A stretch of DNA of 10,697 nucleotides, from positions 1-10,697 of the forward strand of contig JAKPBL010000423.1 of NCBI GenBank assembly GCA_029778965.1, given 5' to 3'. Both the position numbers and the translations under genes were made by a program. This document shows positions 1 through 6,713 of the stretch, piece after piece (position 1 is the first letter of the stretch; the number at the start of each line of letters is the position of its first letter). The stretch comes from Bacteroidota bacterium. GTDB lineage: Bacteria > Bacteroidota > Bacteroidia > Chitinophagales > Chitinophagaceae. A model generated the notes under the pieces. The model ran no database searches and was not told the origin of the DNA. It saw only the letters and a list, made by a program, of their open reading frames with translations.

Positions 1-2
1 CC

Positions 3-338
3 ATTTACGAGGCGCTCGACGAAGTGGAGAAACGGGAAAAGGACATCCGGCTGGTATTCGTGACCAATTCGAGGGTCAGCACCGTAGCCGATTACTATGC
101 CGCCAAAAAGAAGTCGCGCAAGCCGATCATCATCGGGTACGATTATACCCGCGAAAATGTGCAGCACCTGGAAGAGGGATACATCGATTTCCTGATCTGC
201 CAGAAATCCATGGAACAGGCGTATAAAGCGGTGCTGCTGCTTTACCAGCATCTCGTTTTCGGGACGAAATGCGAGCGAGTGTATCATATGCCGATCGATA
301 TCATCACCCGCGAAAACCGTATGTATTATACCAACTGA
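3..338 (+). CDS. LacI-family transcriptional regulator, C-terminal fragment
   Basis: The reading frame is open at the left edge (first full codon at base 3) and ends with TGA at 336-338, so about 111 C-terminal residues are seen. They resemble the second lobe of the periplasmic-binding-protein-like ligand domain of LacI/PurR-type regulators: a beta strand LVFVTNSRVSTVADYY, then PIIIGYD, then a segment like the family's 'GYIDFLICQKSMEQAYKA', and a closing PIDIITREN. In Bacteroidota regulators of this type the ending 'IDFLICQ.P..Q...A' followed by 'P.DIITKEN' is common. The helix-turn-helix domain would lie upstream, outside the window, so DNA binding and ligand cannot be judged. A GTG at 24 is inside the gene and is not its start. 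A periplasmic sugar-binding protein is the alternative, less likely because of this terminal motif. Confidence 0.72.
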   Translation: MYEALDEVEKREKDIRLVFVTNSRVSTVADYYAAKKKSRKPIIIGYDYTRENVQHLEEGYIDFLICQKSMEQAYKAVLLLYQHLVFGTKCERVYHMPIDIITRENRMYYTN

Positions 339-350
339 GATAAAAGCCCT

Positions 351-484
351 GTTTCACGCAGGGTGAGCGGTTTTGTTTCTCGCAGAGAGCAGTTCTGTTT
401 CTCGCAGAGCGGGCAGTTCTGTTTCTCGCAGAGCGGGCAGTTTTGTTTCTCGCAAAGAGCGCAAAGGAGCAAAGACGCAAAGGG
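351..484. repeat. Left arm of a large inverted-repeat array
   Basis: Five consecutive units lie in this arm. Four are 22-24 bp and start with GTTTCTCGCA or, in the outermost, GTTTCACGCA: 351-374, 375-396, 397-420 and 421-444. Typical units continue GAGCGGGCAG then TTCT or TTTT. The fifth unit (445-484) starts the same way but runs on as a 40-bp core with four GCAAAG hexamers. The arm is repeated in reverse complement at 662-793. The inner 72 bases (413-484) pair without mismatch with 662-733. It starts about a dozen bases after the upstream stop codon, in a gap between converging genes, and codes for nothing convincing. Confidence 0.93.
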
Positions 485-661
485 ATTGTTTATTGATTCA
501 ATATTCCTTTTTTCCGCAGAGAACAGTTTTTTGTTTCTCGCAGGGAACAAAGCGAAACAGAAAATGTATTAAAATGCACCTTTTGCGCGAACAAGCGGGG
601 TGGGACGTTCATGGGCAAGACGACTCCTTTTTTTGACGTTTGACATCGCTCAGGTCATTAG
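485..661. other. Centre (loop) of the inverted-repeat array; no gene seen
   Basis: 177 bp between the two arms. It holds a degenerate relative of the arm unit on the + strand: CCGCAGAGAACAG at 514-526 followed by GTTTCTCGCAGGGAACA from 533. The rest (about 555-661) is unique, with runs of A and T and a short T tract near 628-634. No open frame of credible coding character, tRNA-like fold or transposase fragment was found. If the region is transcribed it would be the loop of a very long hairpin. Confidence 0.6.
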
Positions 662-793
662 CCCTTTGCGTCTTTGCTCCTTTGCGCTCTTTGCGAGAAA
701 CAAAACTGCCCGCTCTGCGAGAAACAGAACTGCTCTCTGCGAGAAACAAAACCGCTCTCTGCGAGAAACAGAACTGCCCGCTCTGCGTGAAAC
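662..793. repeat. Right arm of the inverted-repeat array
   Basis: Reverse-complement partner of 351-484. From the inside out: the 40-bp core 662-701 (identical to 445-484), then units 702-725 (24 bp, identical to 421-444), 726-747 (22 bp, identical to 375-396), 748-769 (22 bp) and 770-793 (24 bp). The outermost unit ends TGCGTGAAAC, the complement of the GTTTCACGCA variant that also marks the outermost left unit. The arm ends 20 bp before the uvrA stop codon. Confidence 0.93.
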
Positions 794-813
794 CAACCCG
801 ATATCACACGAAC

Positions 814-3690
814 CTATCGCCTGCCGCCCACGATCTCCGGCTTCAAGAAACGGGCCGTATGACTACCCTTCACCCTGATCATCTCTTCAGGCGTGCCCTC
901 GAACAGCAACTGCCCGCCCCCGTCACCGCCTTCGGGACCGATGTCGATCACATGGTCGGCTACCTTGATCACATCGAGGTTGTGTTCGATCACCAGCACG
1001 GTATTACCACGGTCAACCAGCTTGTTAAGCACGTCGAGCAGGTGCTGGATATCCTGGAAATGCAGGCCCGTAGTGGGTTCGTCGAGAATATAAAAGGTTT
1101 TGCCGGTGTCTTTCTTGGCCAGCTCGGTGGCCAGCTTTACCCGCTGCGCTTCTCCCCCGCTCAGCGTAACCGCCGATTGCCCGAGCGTGATATAACCAAG
1201 ACCCACATCCTGCAGCACTTTGATCTTCCGGTGCAGGTATGGAACAGGCTGAAAGAATTCCGCTGCCTCATCTACCGTCATGTCGAGCACATCGCTGATC
1301 GACTTGCCCTTGTACCGTATCTCCAGCGTTTCGCGGTTGTATCGCCTGCCATTGCATTTTTCACAGTGTACGTACACATCGGGCAGGAAATTCATTTCGA
1401 TCACCCGCATGCCGCCGCCTTCGCAAAGATCACAGCGGCCGCCTTTCACATTGAACGAGAAACGACCGGGTTGGTATCCCCTGATCTTCGCTTCGGGAAC
1501 AGACGCGAAGAGCTGCCTGATCTCGGTAAAGAACCCGCAGTAGGTGGCGGGGTTGCTGCGCGGCGTGCGGCCGATGGGCGACTGGTCGATCTCGATCACC
1601 TTGTCTATATGCTCCAGTCCTTTTACCGTTTTATACGCCAGCGGCTTCTGTTTTGAGTGATAGCAGTGCTGCGACAGTATCGGGTACAGCGTTTCGTTGA
1701 TCAGGGTCGACTTGCCGCTGCCGCTTACACCGGTTACGACGATCAGTTTTCCCAGCGGGAATTTCACATTCAATTGTTGCAGGTTATTGCCCGAAGCGCC
1801 TTTCAGCTCGAGGAACTTTCCCGAACCGCGCCGCCGTTCGGCGGGAACGGCAATGGATTTTTTGCCGTTCAGGTACAGCGCGGTATCCGATCCCGCTTCG
1901 AGTACCTGGTCAGGCGTTCCCGCCGCCACAATACGGCCGCCGTGTTTGCCCGCACGCGGACCGATATCGACCAGGTGATCGGCCGACATCATAATGTCCT
2001 TATCATGCTCCACCACCAGCACGCTGTTACCGATGTCGCGCAGGTTCTGCAACGCCGTGATCAGGCGGTGGTTATCGCGCTGGTGCAGGCCGATACTCGG
2101 CTCGTCGAGCACATACGTGATGCCCTGTAACTGGGATCCGATCTGCGTGGCGAGGCGAATGCGCTGCGATTCTCCGCCACTCAGCGTGCGGGTGGGCCGA
2201 CTGAGGGTAAGATAGGTAAGCCCCACGTCAAGCAGAAACTGCAGGCGCTCCCTGATCTCTTTCAATATGTCTTTCGAAATAGCCTGCTGTTTTTTGCTCA
2301 TGCGTTTTTCAATGCCCGTAAACCAGTCCAGCAGCTTATCGAGATTGTATTCACTCAGTTCGGCAATGTTTTTTCCGTCGACCTTAAACCAGAGGCTTTC
2401 TTTTTTCAAACGGTCACCATTACACGAAGTACAGACACTCAGCTCCATAAAGCCTTCAGCCCATTCGCGCACGGCATCGGAATGCCCGGTGCCGAACCAA
2501 CGTTTGATCTGTGGTATCACGCCTTCGAATTCTTCGGCATAGATACGGTCGGTCGACGGCTGCTCTTCAAAATCGACCGTGGTTTCTTCCGGCGCATCCG
2601 GCTGCCCGTACAAGATCAGGTTAAGGTCGCGCTGCGGCAGGTCTTTCACCGGCTTTTTCAGGTCGATCTTGTGCTTACGGGCAAGCTGCTGCACCTGTTT
2701 GTACACAAACGCGTCGCGCTCCTCTCCCAGGGGGGCGATGGCCCCTTCGCGCACGCTCAGTGTGCTGTCGGGGATCACTGCTTCCATATTGACCTGGTAC
2801 ACCGAGCCAAGCCCTTTGCAGACCGGGCAGGCCCCATAAGGCGAATTAAAAGAAAAACTGTTGGGCGACGGCTCTTCGTAGCTGATGCCAGTGTCTTCGC
2901 ACATCAGTTGCCGGCTGTATTGCACCACCTGGTTATTGTCGTTCAGCAGCAGGAAAAGCAGGCCCTTTCCCAGTTGCAGTGATTTCTGCACGCTTTGCGA
3001 CAGCCGCAGGCGTACATCGGGCGCTACCGCCATGCGGTCAATCACCACTTCGATATCGTGTATCTTATACCGGTCTACCTGCATTTTCGGCACCAGGTCT
3101 TTCACTTCACCGTCAACGCGCACTTTAAGAAATCCTTTCTTGCGGATGTCTTCAAACAACTCACGGTAATGACCCTTGCGGCCGCGCACCAGCGGCGCCA
3201 GCAGGCTGATCTTTTTCTTTTCGTACCGGGCGAATATATTTTCGACGATCTCTTCTTCCGAAAATTTGGTCATCCTTTTCCCCGTGTTGTAGCTGAACGC
3301 ATCCGAGCCCCGTGCAAACAGCAAACGGAGAAAGTCGTACACTTCGGTAATGGTGCCAACTGTTGAACGGGGGTTCTTATTGGTTGTTTTCTGCTCGATG
3401 GAAATTACCGGTGAAAGACCGGTGATCTTGTCCACATCGGGCCGCTCCATATCACCCACGAACTGCCGCGCATAAGCGCCGAAGCTTTCCATATAACGCC
3501 GCTGCCCTTCGTTGTAAATGGTATCGAAGGCGAGCGACGATTTACCGCTTCCGCTAACACCTGTAAATACCACCAGCTTGTTTTTGGGAATACTGATATC
3601 TATGTTCTTAAGGTTATGCTCCCTGGCGCCGATCACTTCAATACTTTCTGTTTCTGCCGCAACGGGCGCCGCTTGTTTTTTCTTTGCCAT
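814..3690 (-). CDS. uvrA: UvrABC excinuclease subunit A
   Basis: UvrA is the DNA-damage-recognising ATPase of bacterial nucleotide excision repair; it loads UvrB on the lesion in the cytoplasm. The 958-residue product has the family's usual length and both ABC ATPase modules. The first has Walker A GVSGSGKSS near residues 44-52, signature LSGGESQRIRLA near 502 and Walker B VLDEPSIGLH near 526. The second has Walker A GVSGSGKST near 653, signature LSGGEAQRVKLA near 842 and Walker B ILDEPTTGLH near 867. Zinc-site cysteine pairs are present: CPVC near 287 with CTSC near 419, and CDLC near 752 with CEKC near 775. The N-terminus MAKKKQ leads into IEVIGAREHNLKNI, typical of the family, which supports this ATG. 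It diverges from the lipoprotein gene and converges on the repeat array. Nothing essential is missing. Confidence 0.98.
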   Translation of the reverse strand: MAKKKQAAPVAAETESIEVIGAREHNLKNIDISIPKNKLVVFTGVSGSGKSSLAFDTIYNEGQRRYMESFGAYARQFVGDMERPDVDKITGLSPVISIEQKTTNKNPRSTVGTITEVYDFLRLLFARGSDAFSYNTGKRMTKFSEEEIVENIFARYEKKKISLLAPLVRGRKGHYRELFEDIRKKGFLKVRVDGEVKDLVPKMQVDRYKIHDIEVVIDRMAVAPDVRLRLSQSVQKSLQLGKGLLFLLLNDNNQVVQYSRQLMCEDTGISYEEPSPNSFSFNSPYGACPVCKGLGSVYQVNMEAVIPDSTLSVREGAIAPLGEERDAFVYKQVQQLARKHKIDLKKPVKDLPQRDLNLILYGQPDAPEETTVDFEEQPSTDRIYAEEFEGVIPQIKRWFGTGHSDAVREWAEGFMELSVCTSCNGDRLKKESLWFKVDGKNIAELSEYNLDKLLDWFTGIEKRMSKKQQAISKDILKEIRERLQFLLDVGLTYLTLSRPTRTLSGGESQRIRLATQIGSQLQGITYVLDEPSIGLHQRDNHRLITALQNLRDIGNSVLVVEHDKDIMMSADHLVDIGPRAGKHGGRIVAAGTPDQVLEAGSDTALYLNGKKSIAVPAERRRGSGKFLELKGASGNNLQQLNVKFPLGKLIVVTGVSGSGKSTLINETLYPILSQHCYHSKQKPLAYKTVKGLEHIDKVIEIDQSPIGRTPRSNPATYCGFFTEIRQLFASVPEAKIRGYQPGRFSFNVKGGRCDLCEGGGMRVIEMNFLPDVYVHCEKCNGRRYNRETLEIRYKGKSISDVLDMTVDEAAEFFQPVPYLHRKIKVLQDVGLGYITLGQSAVTLSGGEAQRVKLATELAKKDTGKTFYILDEPTTGLHFQDIQHLLDVLNKLVDRGNTVLVIEHNLDVIKVADHVIDIGPEGGDGGGQLLFEGTPEEMIRVKGSHTARFLKPEIVGGRR

Positions 3691-3773
3691 GCTTTTTTCG
3701 TGTACGCAAATTACGCCAAATGAGCCAGTCGACTTTGGCCTGTATTTTGCCTATACGGGTAAACATCTCTCAT

Positions 3774-4451
3774 ATGAAAAAGTTTCAACAGGCATTCTTC
3801 GGGCTAACGGCAGGCGTTGTTTTACTGGCTGGGTGTAAATCAATGAATAACACGCAAAAAGGGGCAGCGATCGGAGCCGGCGGCGGCGCCGCCATCGGGG
3901 CGGTAGTGGGTAAGGCGGCCGGCAATACCGGCCTGGGCGCCATCATCGGTGCCGTAGTAGGCGGCGGTGCAGGTGTACTGATCGGCAAAAAAATGGACAA
4001 GCAGGCACGCGAAATAAAGCAGGATATCCCCGAAGCAAAAGTAGAGCGCGTGGAAGAAGGAATTGTAGTGGAATTCAACAGCGAGATACTGTTCGGTTTC
4101 GATAAATCAGACCTGAATACAGCGGCCGCGGTGCAGCTCGACAAGCTGGTGACCGTCCTCAACAAATACCCCGACACCAACCTCGAAGTGGCGGGCCATA
4201 CCGACAGCAAAGGCGCTGCCGAATACAACCAGGCGTTATCTGAACGCCGCGCCAATGCAGTAGCCCTGTACATCGAGAAAAAAGGGGTAGCTGCCGGTCG
4301 CGTGAAAACAAAGGGATATGGGGAGTTTGAGCCCCGCTATCCCAACGATACGGAAGAAAACATGGCAAAAAACCGGCGCGTTGATTTTCTTATCACCGCC
4401 AACGACGCCATGAAAGCGGAAGCTAAAAAAGAGGCGGAACAATCAAATTAA
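3774..4451 (+). CDS. OmpA-family lipoprotein with glycine zipper (YiaD/Pal-like)
   Basis: A 225-residue outer-membrane lipoprotein expected to tether the envelope to peptidoglycan. The ATG at 3774 is chosen because it gives a lipoprotein signal: MKK, a hydrophobic stretch and lipobox LLAGC with lipidated Cys21. Longer in-frame starts (3684) add an unlikely extension overlapping the uvrA promoter side. Residues about 30-71 are a glycine-zipper segment (GxxxG-type repeats). Residues about 98-207 are an OmpA C-terminal domain; D144 (in GHTDSKG) and R159 (in LSERRA) have the same spacing as the diaminopimelate-binding Asp and Arg of E. coli OmpA. The tail is charged (KAEAKKEAEQ). The domain order matches E. 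coli YiaD. The next gene starts 36 bp later on the same strand and probably shares its transcript. Confidence 0.93.
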   Translation: MKKFQQAFFGLTAGVVLLAGCKSMNNTQKGAAIGAGGGAAIGAVVGKAAGNTGLGAIIGAVVGGGAGVLIGKKMDKQAREIKQDIPEAKVERVEEGIVVEFNSEILFGFDKSDLNTAAAVQLDKLVTVLNKYPDTNLEVAGHTDSKGAAEYNQALSERRANAVALYIEKKGVAAGRVKTKGYGEFEPRYPNDTEENMAKNRRVDFLITANDAMKAEAKKEAEQSN

Positions 4452-4487
4452 ATACGCATCGTTATACTACCACCGATATTTACAAGC

Positions 4488-5180
4488 ATGAAACGACTCC
4501 TGATATGCCTGGCCGCCGGCTTTTTCATTACAAACGGGCAGGCACAAACGAAGCAGCGCGACGACAACAGCATTCACTTCATCCCCCGGATAGGGATGAA
4601 CTTCAGCAACCTGACGGTAGACGATTATTATACGGGGCTGCCGCCCGCTTACCTCTCGGAAAACACCAAAATAAAAACCGGCTTCCTGGTGGGTGTGGAA
4701 GTGGAAACGCCGCTGGCGCCTTCGCTGTTCTTCCAGCCGGGTTTGCTGTTCAGCACCAAGGGTGCCGCTATGAAAAAACCCGATGGGAAGCTGAAGCTTT
4801 CTTACCTGGAAATACCCCTGAACTTTTATTACAAACCGGAGCTGGGCGACGGCCGTTTGCTGATGGGCTTCGGCCCGTATGCCGCGTTTTGTACCGGCGC
4901 GAAGGCAAGCTATGATAACGGGCAAAATGAAACTTTCCAATTCGCCAACAAGAAAGACTATGCCGACATATTGCTGTCGAAGCCCTATATGCGCCGCAGC
5001 GATTTCGGGGTGAATATTTCAGCGGGTTATGAACATGCTTCGGGGCTTATGCTCGAGCTTCGCGCGCAACTGGGGCTGGCCAATAATGCCACCCAAATCA
5101 ACAGCGCGCCGCTGAATGCCTGGGAAAACGGCAAGCTGAAGAGCACCCTGTTCGGACTGGTGGCCGGCTACCGGTTTTGA
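4488..5180 (+). CDS. Small outer-membrane beta-barrel protein (porin family, PF13568-like)
   Basis: 230 residues. The N-terminus MKRLLICLAAGFFITNGQA is a Sec signal peptide, with likely cleavage after Ala19 just before Gln20, a common pattern in this phylum. The mature part shows alternating amphipathic strands typical of eight-stranded outer-membrane barrels: IHFIPRIGMNFSNL, FLVGVEVETPL, SLFFQPGLLFST, LSYLEIPLNFYYKP, LLMGFGPYAAF, DFGVNISAGYEH, LMLELRAQLGL. It ends in GLVAGYRF, with the C-terminal aromatic residue read by the BAM assembly machinery. The strand 'YLEIPL.FYYKP' is characteristic of the Bacteroidota 'outer membrane protein beta-barrel' group. The substrate or role is unknown. It follows the OmpA lipoprotein gene by 36 bp. 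Its stop codon lies in the stem of a hairpin (5171-5207). Confidence 0.88.
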   Translation: MKRLLICLAAGFFITNGQAQTKQRDDNSIHFIPRIGMNFSNLTVDDYYTGLPPAYLSENTKIKTGFLVGVEVETPLAPSLFFQPGLLFSTKGAAMKKPDGKLKLSYLEIPLNFYYKPELGDGRLLMGFGPYAAFCTGAKASYDNGQNETFQFANKKDYADILLSKPYMRRSDFGVNISAGYEHASGLMLELRAQLGLANNATQINSAPLNAWENGKLKSTLFGLVAGYRF

Positions 5181-5207
5181 AAAAATATTTGGTGAAATCA
5201 AAACCGG
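5171..5207 (+). terminator. Hairpin at the end of the barrel gene, possible weak terminator
   Basis: A perfect 10-bp inverted repeat, CCGGTTTTGA (5171-5180) with TCAAAACCGG (5198-5207), encloses a 17-nt A/T-rich loop. The TGA of the left half is the stop codon of the barrel gene. The T-rich stretch ATTAATTTT begins only four bases after the stem, so termination may be partial. The loop also carries the TTTG element of the next promoter. Confidence 0.5.
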
Positions 5208-5220
5208 CGCATTAATTTTG
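5188..5220 (+). promoter_or_regulatory. Bacteroidota-type sigma promoter for the methionine operon
   Basis: TTTG at 5188-5191 and TAATTTTG at 5213-5220 match the Bacteroidota housekeeping consensus TTTG and TAnnTTTG, with 21 bases between them. Transcription would begin around 5226-5230, a dozen or so bases before the riboswitch aptamer. It is the only promoter in the window where both elements fit. Confidence 0.72.
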
Positions 5221-5241
5221 CGTCAGTTCTTTACAGCATCG

Positions 5242-5359
5242 CTTATCAAGAAAGGCAGAGGGAAATGGCCCGATGAAGCCTTGACAACCTGTTTTCCGTG
5301 TAAAAACGGAAAGTAAGGTGCCAAATCCAGCCCGATGGGGAAACCCAGGGGGAGATAAG
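5242..5359 (+). ncRNA. SAM-I (S-box) riboswitch aptamer
   Basis: The element binds S-adenosylmethionine and controls the two methionine genes downstream. P1 is CTTATC (5242-5247) paired perfectly with GATAAG (5354-5359). Conserved core pieces appear in order: AGAGGGAAATGGCCCGATGA (5257-5276) for the kink-turn and P2, then GCC TTGACAACC, a P3 hairpin TTTCCGT/ACGGAAA (5293-5299 with 5306-5312), and AAGGTGCCAAATCCAGC for the P3/P4 junction and pseudoknot region. Together with the terminator at 5397-5431 this suggests an OFF switch: when ligand holds P1 together, transcription stops before the coding region. Confidence 0.95.
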
Positions 5360-5396
5360 TCTGATGAAAGCTTAGACGGAATAAACTTCTAATATG

Positions 5397-5431
5397 AGCT
5401 CTTCTGATGATTTATCGGGAGAGCTTTTTTT
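5397..5431 (+). terminator. Riboswitch expression-platform intrinsic terminator
   Basis: The stem AGCTCTTCTGAT (5397-5408) pairs with ATCGGGAGAGCT (5414-5425), 12 bp including two G-U pairs, with a 5-nt loop. A run of seven T follows (5425-5431). It lies 37 bases after the aptamer and 64 bases before the next start codon. The segment AAAGCT at 5367-5372 could pair with AGCTTT at 5422-5427 as a competing antiterminator; this is an inference by eye. Confidence 0.88.
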
Positions 5432-5495
5432 ATGTAAAGCGCTCCCGGTACACTTGATGGGTGGTGTCGCAACCAACTGTTTATCAAACTAAAAA

Positions 5496-6692
5496 ATGTT
5501 TAACATGCAAGCGACAACACAATTACTGCACAGCATCCCGGTAGATCCGCAAACAGGCGCTATCGCCGTTCCCATTTACCAGACCAGCACCTTTGTACAG
5601 GAAGCCCCCGGGGTGAACAAGGGCTTCGACTACAGCCGTACCAATAACCCCACCCGGCAGGAGCTTGAAAAGATCGTGGCCACACTGGAGGGCGGCACGG
5701 TAGCAGCAGCTTTTGCCAGCGGACTGGCAGCCATCGACGCCGTGATCAAGCTGCTTGAATCGGGCGATGAGATCATCGCGGTGGATGATATCTACGGCGG
5801 CGCCTACCGACTCTTCGAAAAGGTGTACCGCAAGTTCGGGATCAAAGTGACCTATGTTGACACGACCGATCTCGGCGCCATCAACCGGGCTATCACCCCA
5901 AAAACCCGGCTGATCTGGCTGGAAACGCCCACCAATCCTACCCTCAAGGTATCGGATATCCGCGCTATTGCGGCTACTGCTCACCGTTATAAGCTGCTGC
6001 TGGCGGTCGACAATACATTCGCCTCGCCCGCCCTGCAGCAACCCCTGGCCCTGGGCGCCGACATCGTGGTGCACAGCGCCACCAAGTATATTGGCGGACA
6101 CAGCGACGTCATTGCCGGGCTCGTTATCGCCAAAGACCCGGAACTGGGTGCGCAGATCAAATTTTACCAGAACGCCTGCGGCGCCGTGCTGGGGCCATTC
6201 GATAGCTTTCTGCTGATACGCGGGCTGGAAACCCTGCACCTGCGGCTGGCGCAGCACAGCCGCAACGCCCTGCAGATCGCACAATACCTGTCGGCTCATC
6301 CGCTGGTAGACAAGGTGTATTACCCGGGGCTCGAAAGCCATCCGCAGCATGCCGTAGCCGCCGGCCAGCAATCGGCCTTCGGGGGCATCGTGTCTTTCAC
6401 CCTGAAGAACGATACCGAGGCGGCAGCCAGCGCCCTGGTGACCGGCACCCGCCTCTTCCACCTGGCCGAAAGCCTGGGCGGCGTCAAAAGCCTGGTAAGC
6501 CACCCGGCCAGCATGACACATAAAACCATCGATCGCGCCACCCGGCAAAAGGCGGGCGTAAAAGACAGCCTGGTAAGGCTCAGCGTGGGGCTGGAAGACG
6601 TACAGGACCTGGTCAGCGATCTTGAAACAGCGTTAACCATCGTGTCGGCCACCGGCGAAAAAGAAAAGAAAAAATTATTAGCACATTGTTGA
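5496..6692 (+). CDS. Cys/Met-metabolism PLP-dependent enzyme (cystathionine gamma-synthase or beta-lyase type)
   Basis: A 398-residue cytoplasmic enzyme of the trans-sulfuration family, about the usual length. Family motifs: PIYQTSTF near 26-33, YSRTNNPT at 46-53, GDEII and DDIYGG near 90-102, LETPTNP near 142-148, the PLP-contacting Asp172 in VDNTF, and the Schiff-base Lys197 in SATKYIGGHSD. The late motif SLGGVKSLVSHPASMTH (326-342) is typical of gamma-synthase and lyase members, but has Lys331 where E. coli MetB has Glu. The family mixes cystathionine gamma-synthase, gamma-lyase, beta-lyase and O-acylhomoserine sulfhydrylase, so the reaction is not certain. The SAM riboswitch upstream and homoserine dehydrogenase 21 bp downstream argue for methionine synthesis from an activated homoserine. 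ATG 5496 is used; ATG 5505 is also possible. A charged EKEKKK tail ends the protein. Confidence 0.92.
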   Translation: MFNMQATTQLLHSIPVDPQTGAIAVPIYQTSTFVQEAPGVNKGFDYSRTNNPTRQELEKIVATLEGGTVAAAFASGLAAIDAVIKLLESGDEIIAVDDIYGGAYRLFEKVYRKFGIKVTYVDTTDLGAINRAITPKTRLIWLETPTNPTLKVSDIRAIAATAHRYKLLLAVDNTFASPALQQPLALGADIVVHSATKYIGGHSDVIAGLVIAKDPELGAQIKFYQNACGAVLGPFDSFLLIRGLETLHLRLAQHSRNALQIAQYLSAHPLVDKVYYPGLESHPQHAVAAGQQSAFGGIVSFTLKNDTEAAASALVTGTRLFHLAESLGGVKSLVSHPASMTHKTIDRATRQKAGVKDSLVRLSVGLEDVQDLVSDLETALTIVSATGEKEKKKLLAHC

Positions 6693-6713
6693 ACCCAACC
6701 GTAATTTAAGGTT

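Noticed and set aside
351..444. Regular short repeats, considered as a CRISPR array
   Set aside because: Units follow each other with no spacers, occur in both orientations, and no cas gene is near.
339..813. Target-site duplication flanking the array, as for a MITE
   Set aside because: Flanks (AGCCCT on the left, CAACCC on the right, and a stray GATA on each side) show no convincing direct repeat at the array ends.
326..1656. Long open frames across the repeats that encode peptides such as CEKQNCPL or LRETEL
   Set aside because: The peptides only mirror the DNA repeat in several frames and the long + strand frame continues antisense to uvrA; no start context or family match.
3684..3773. 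Upstream in-frame start for the OmpA lipoprotein
   Set aside because: It would add 30 residues before a perfect lipoprotein signal peptide and overlap the start of uvrA; ATG 3774 explains the lipobox.
3691..3773. Promoter-like TAATTTG (- strand, 3707-3713) and TATTTTG (+ strand, 3743-3749) between uvrA and the lipoprotein
   Set aside because: Each is one base short of TAnnTTTG and neither has a TTG at the right upstream distance. The promoters must be near, but these cannot be assigned with confidence.
3882..3893. Perfect GC-only palindrome GGCGGCGCCGCC
   Set aside because: It lies inside the glycine-zipper coding segment and follows from Gly/Ala codons (GGN, GCN).
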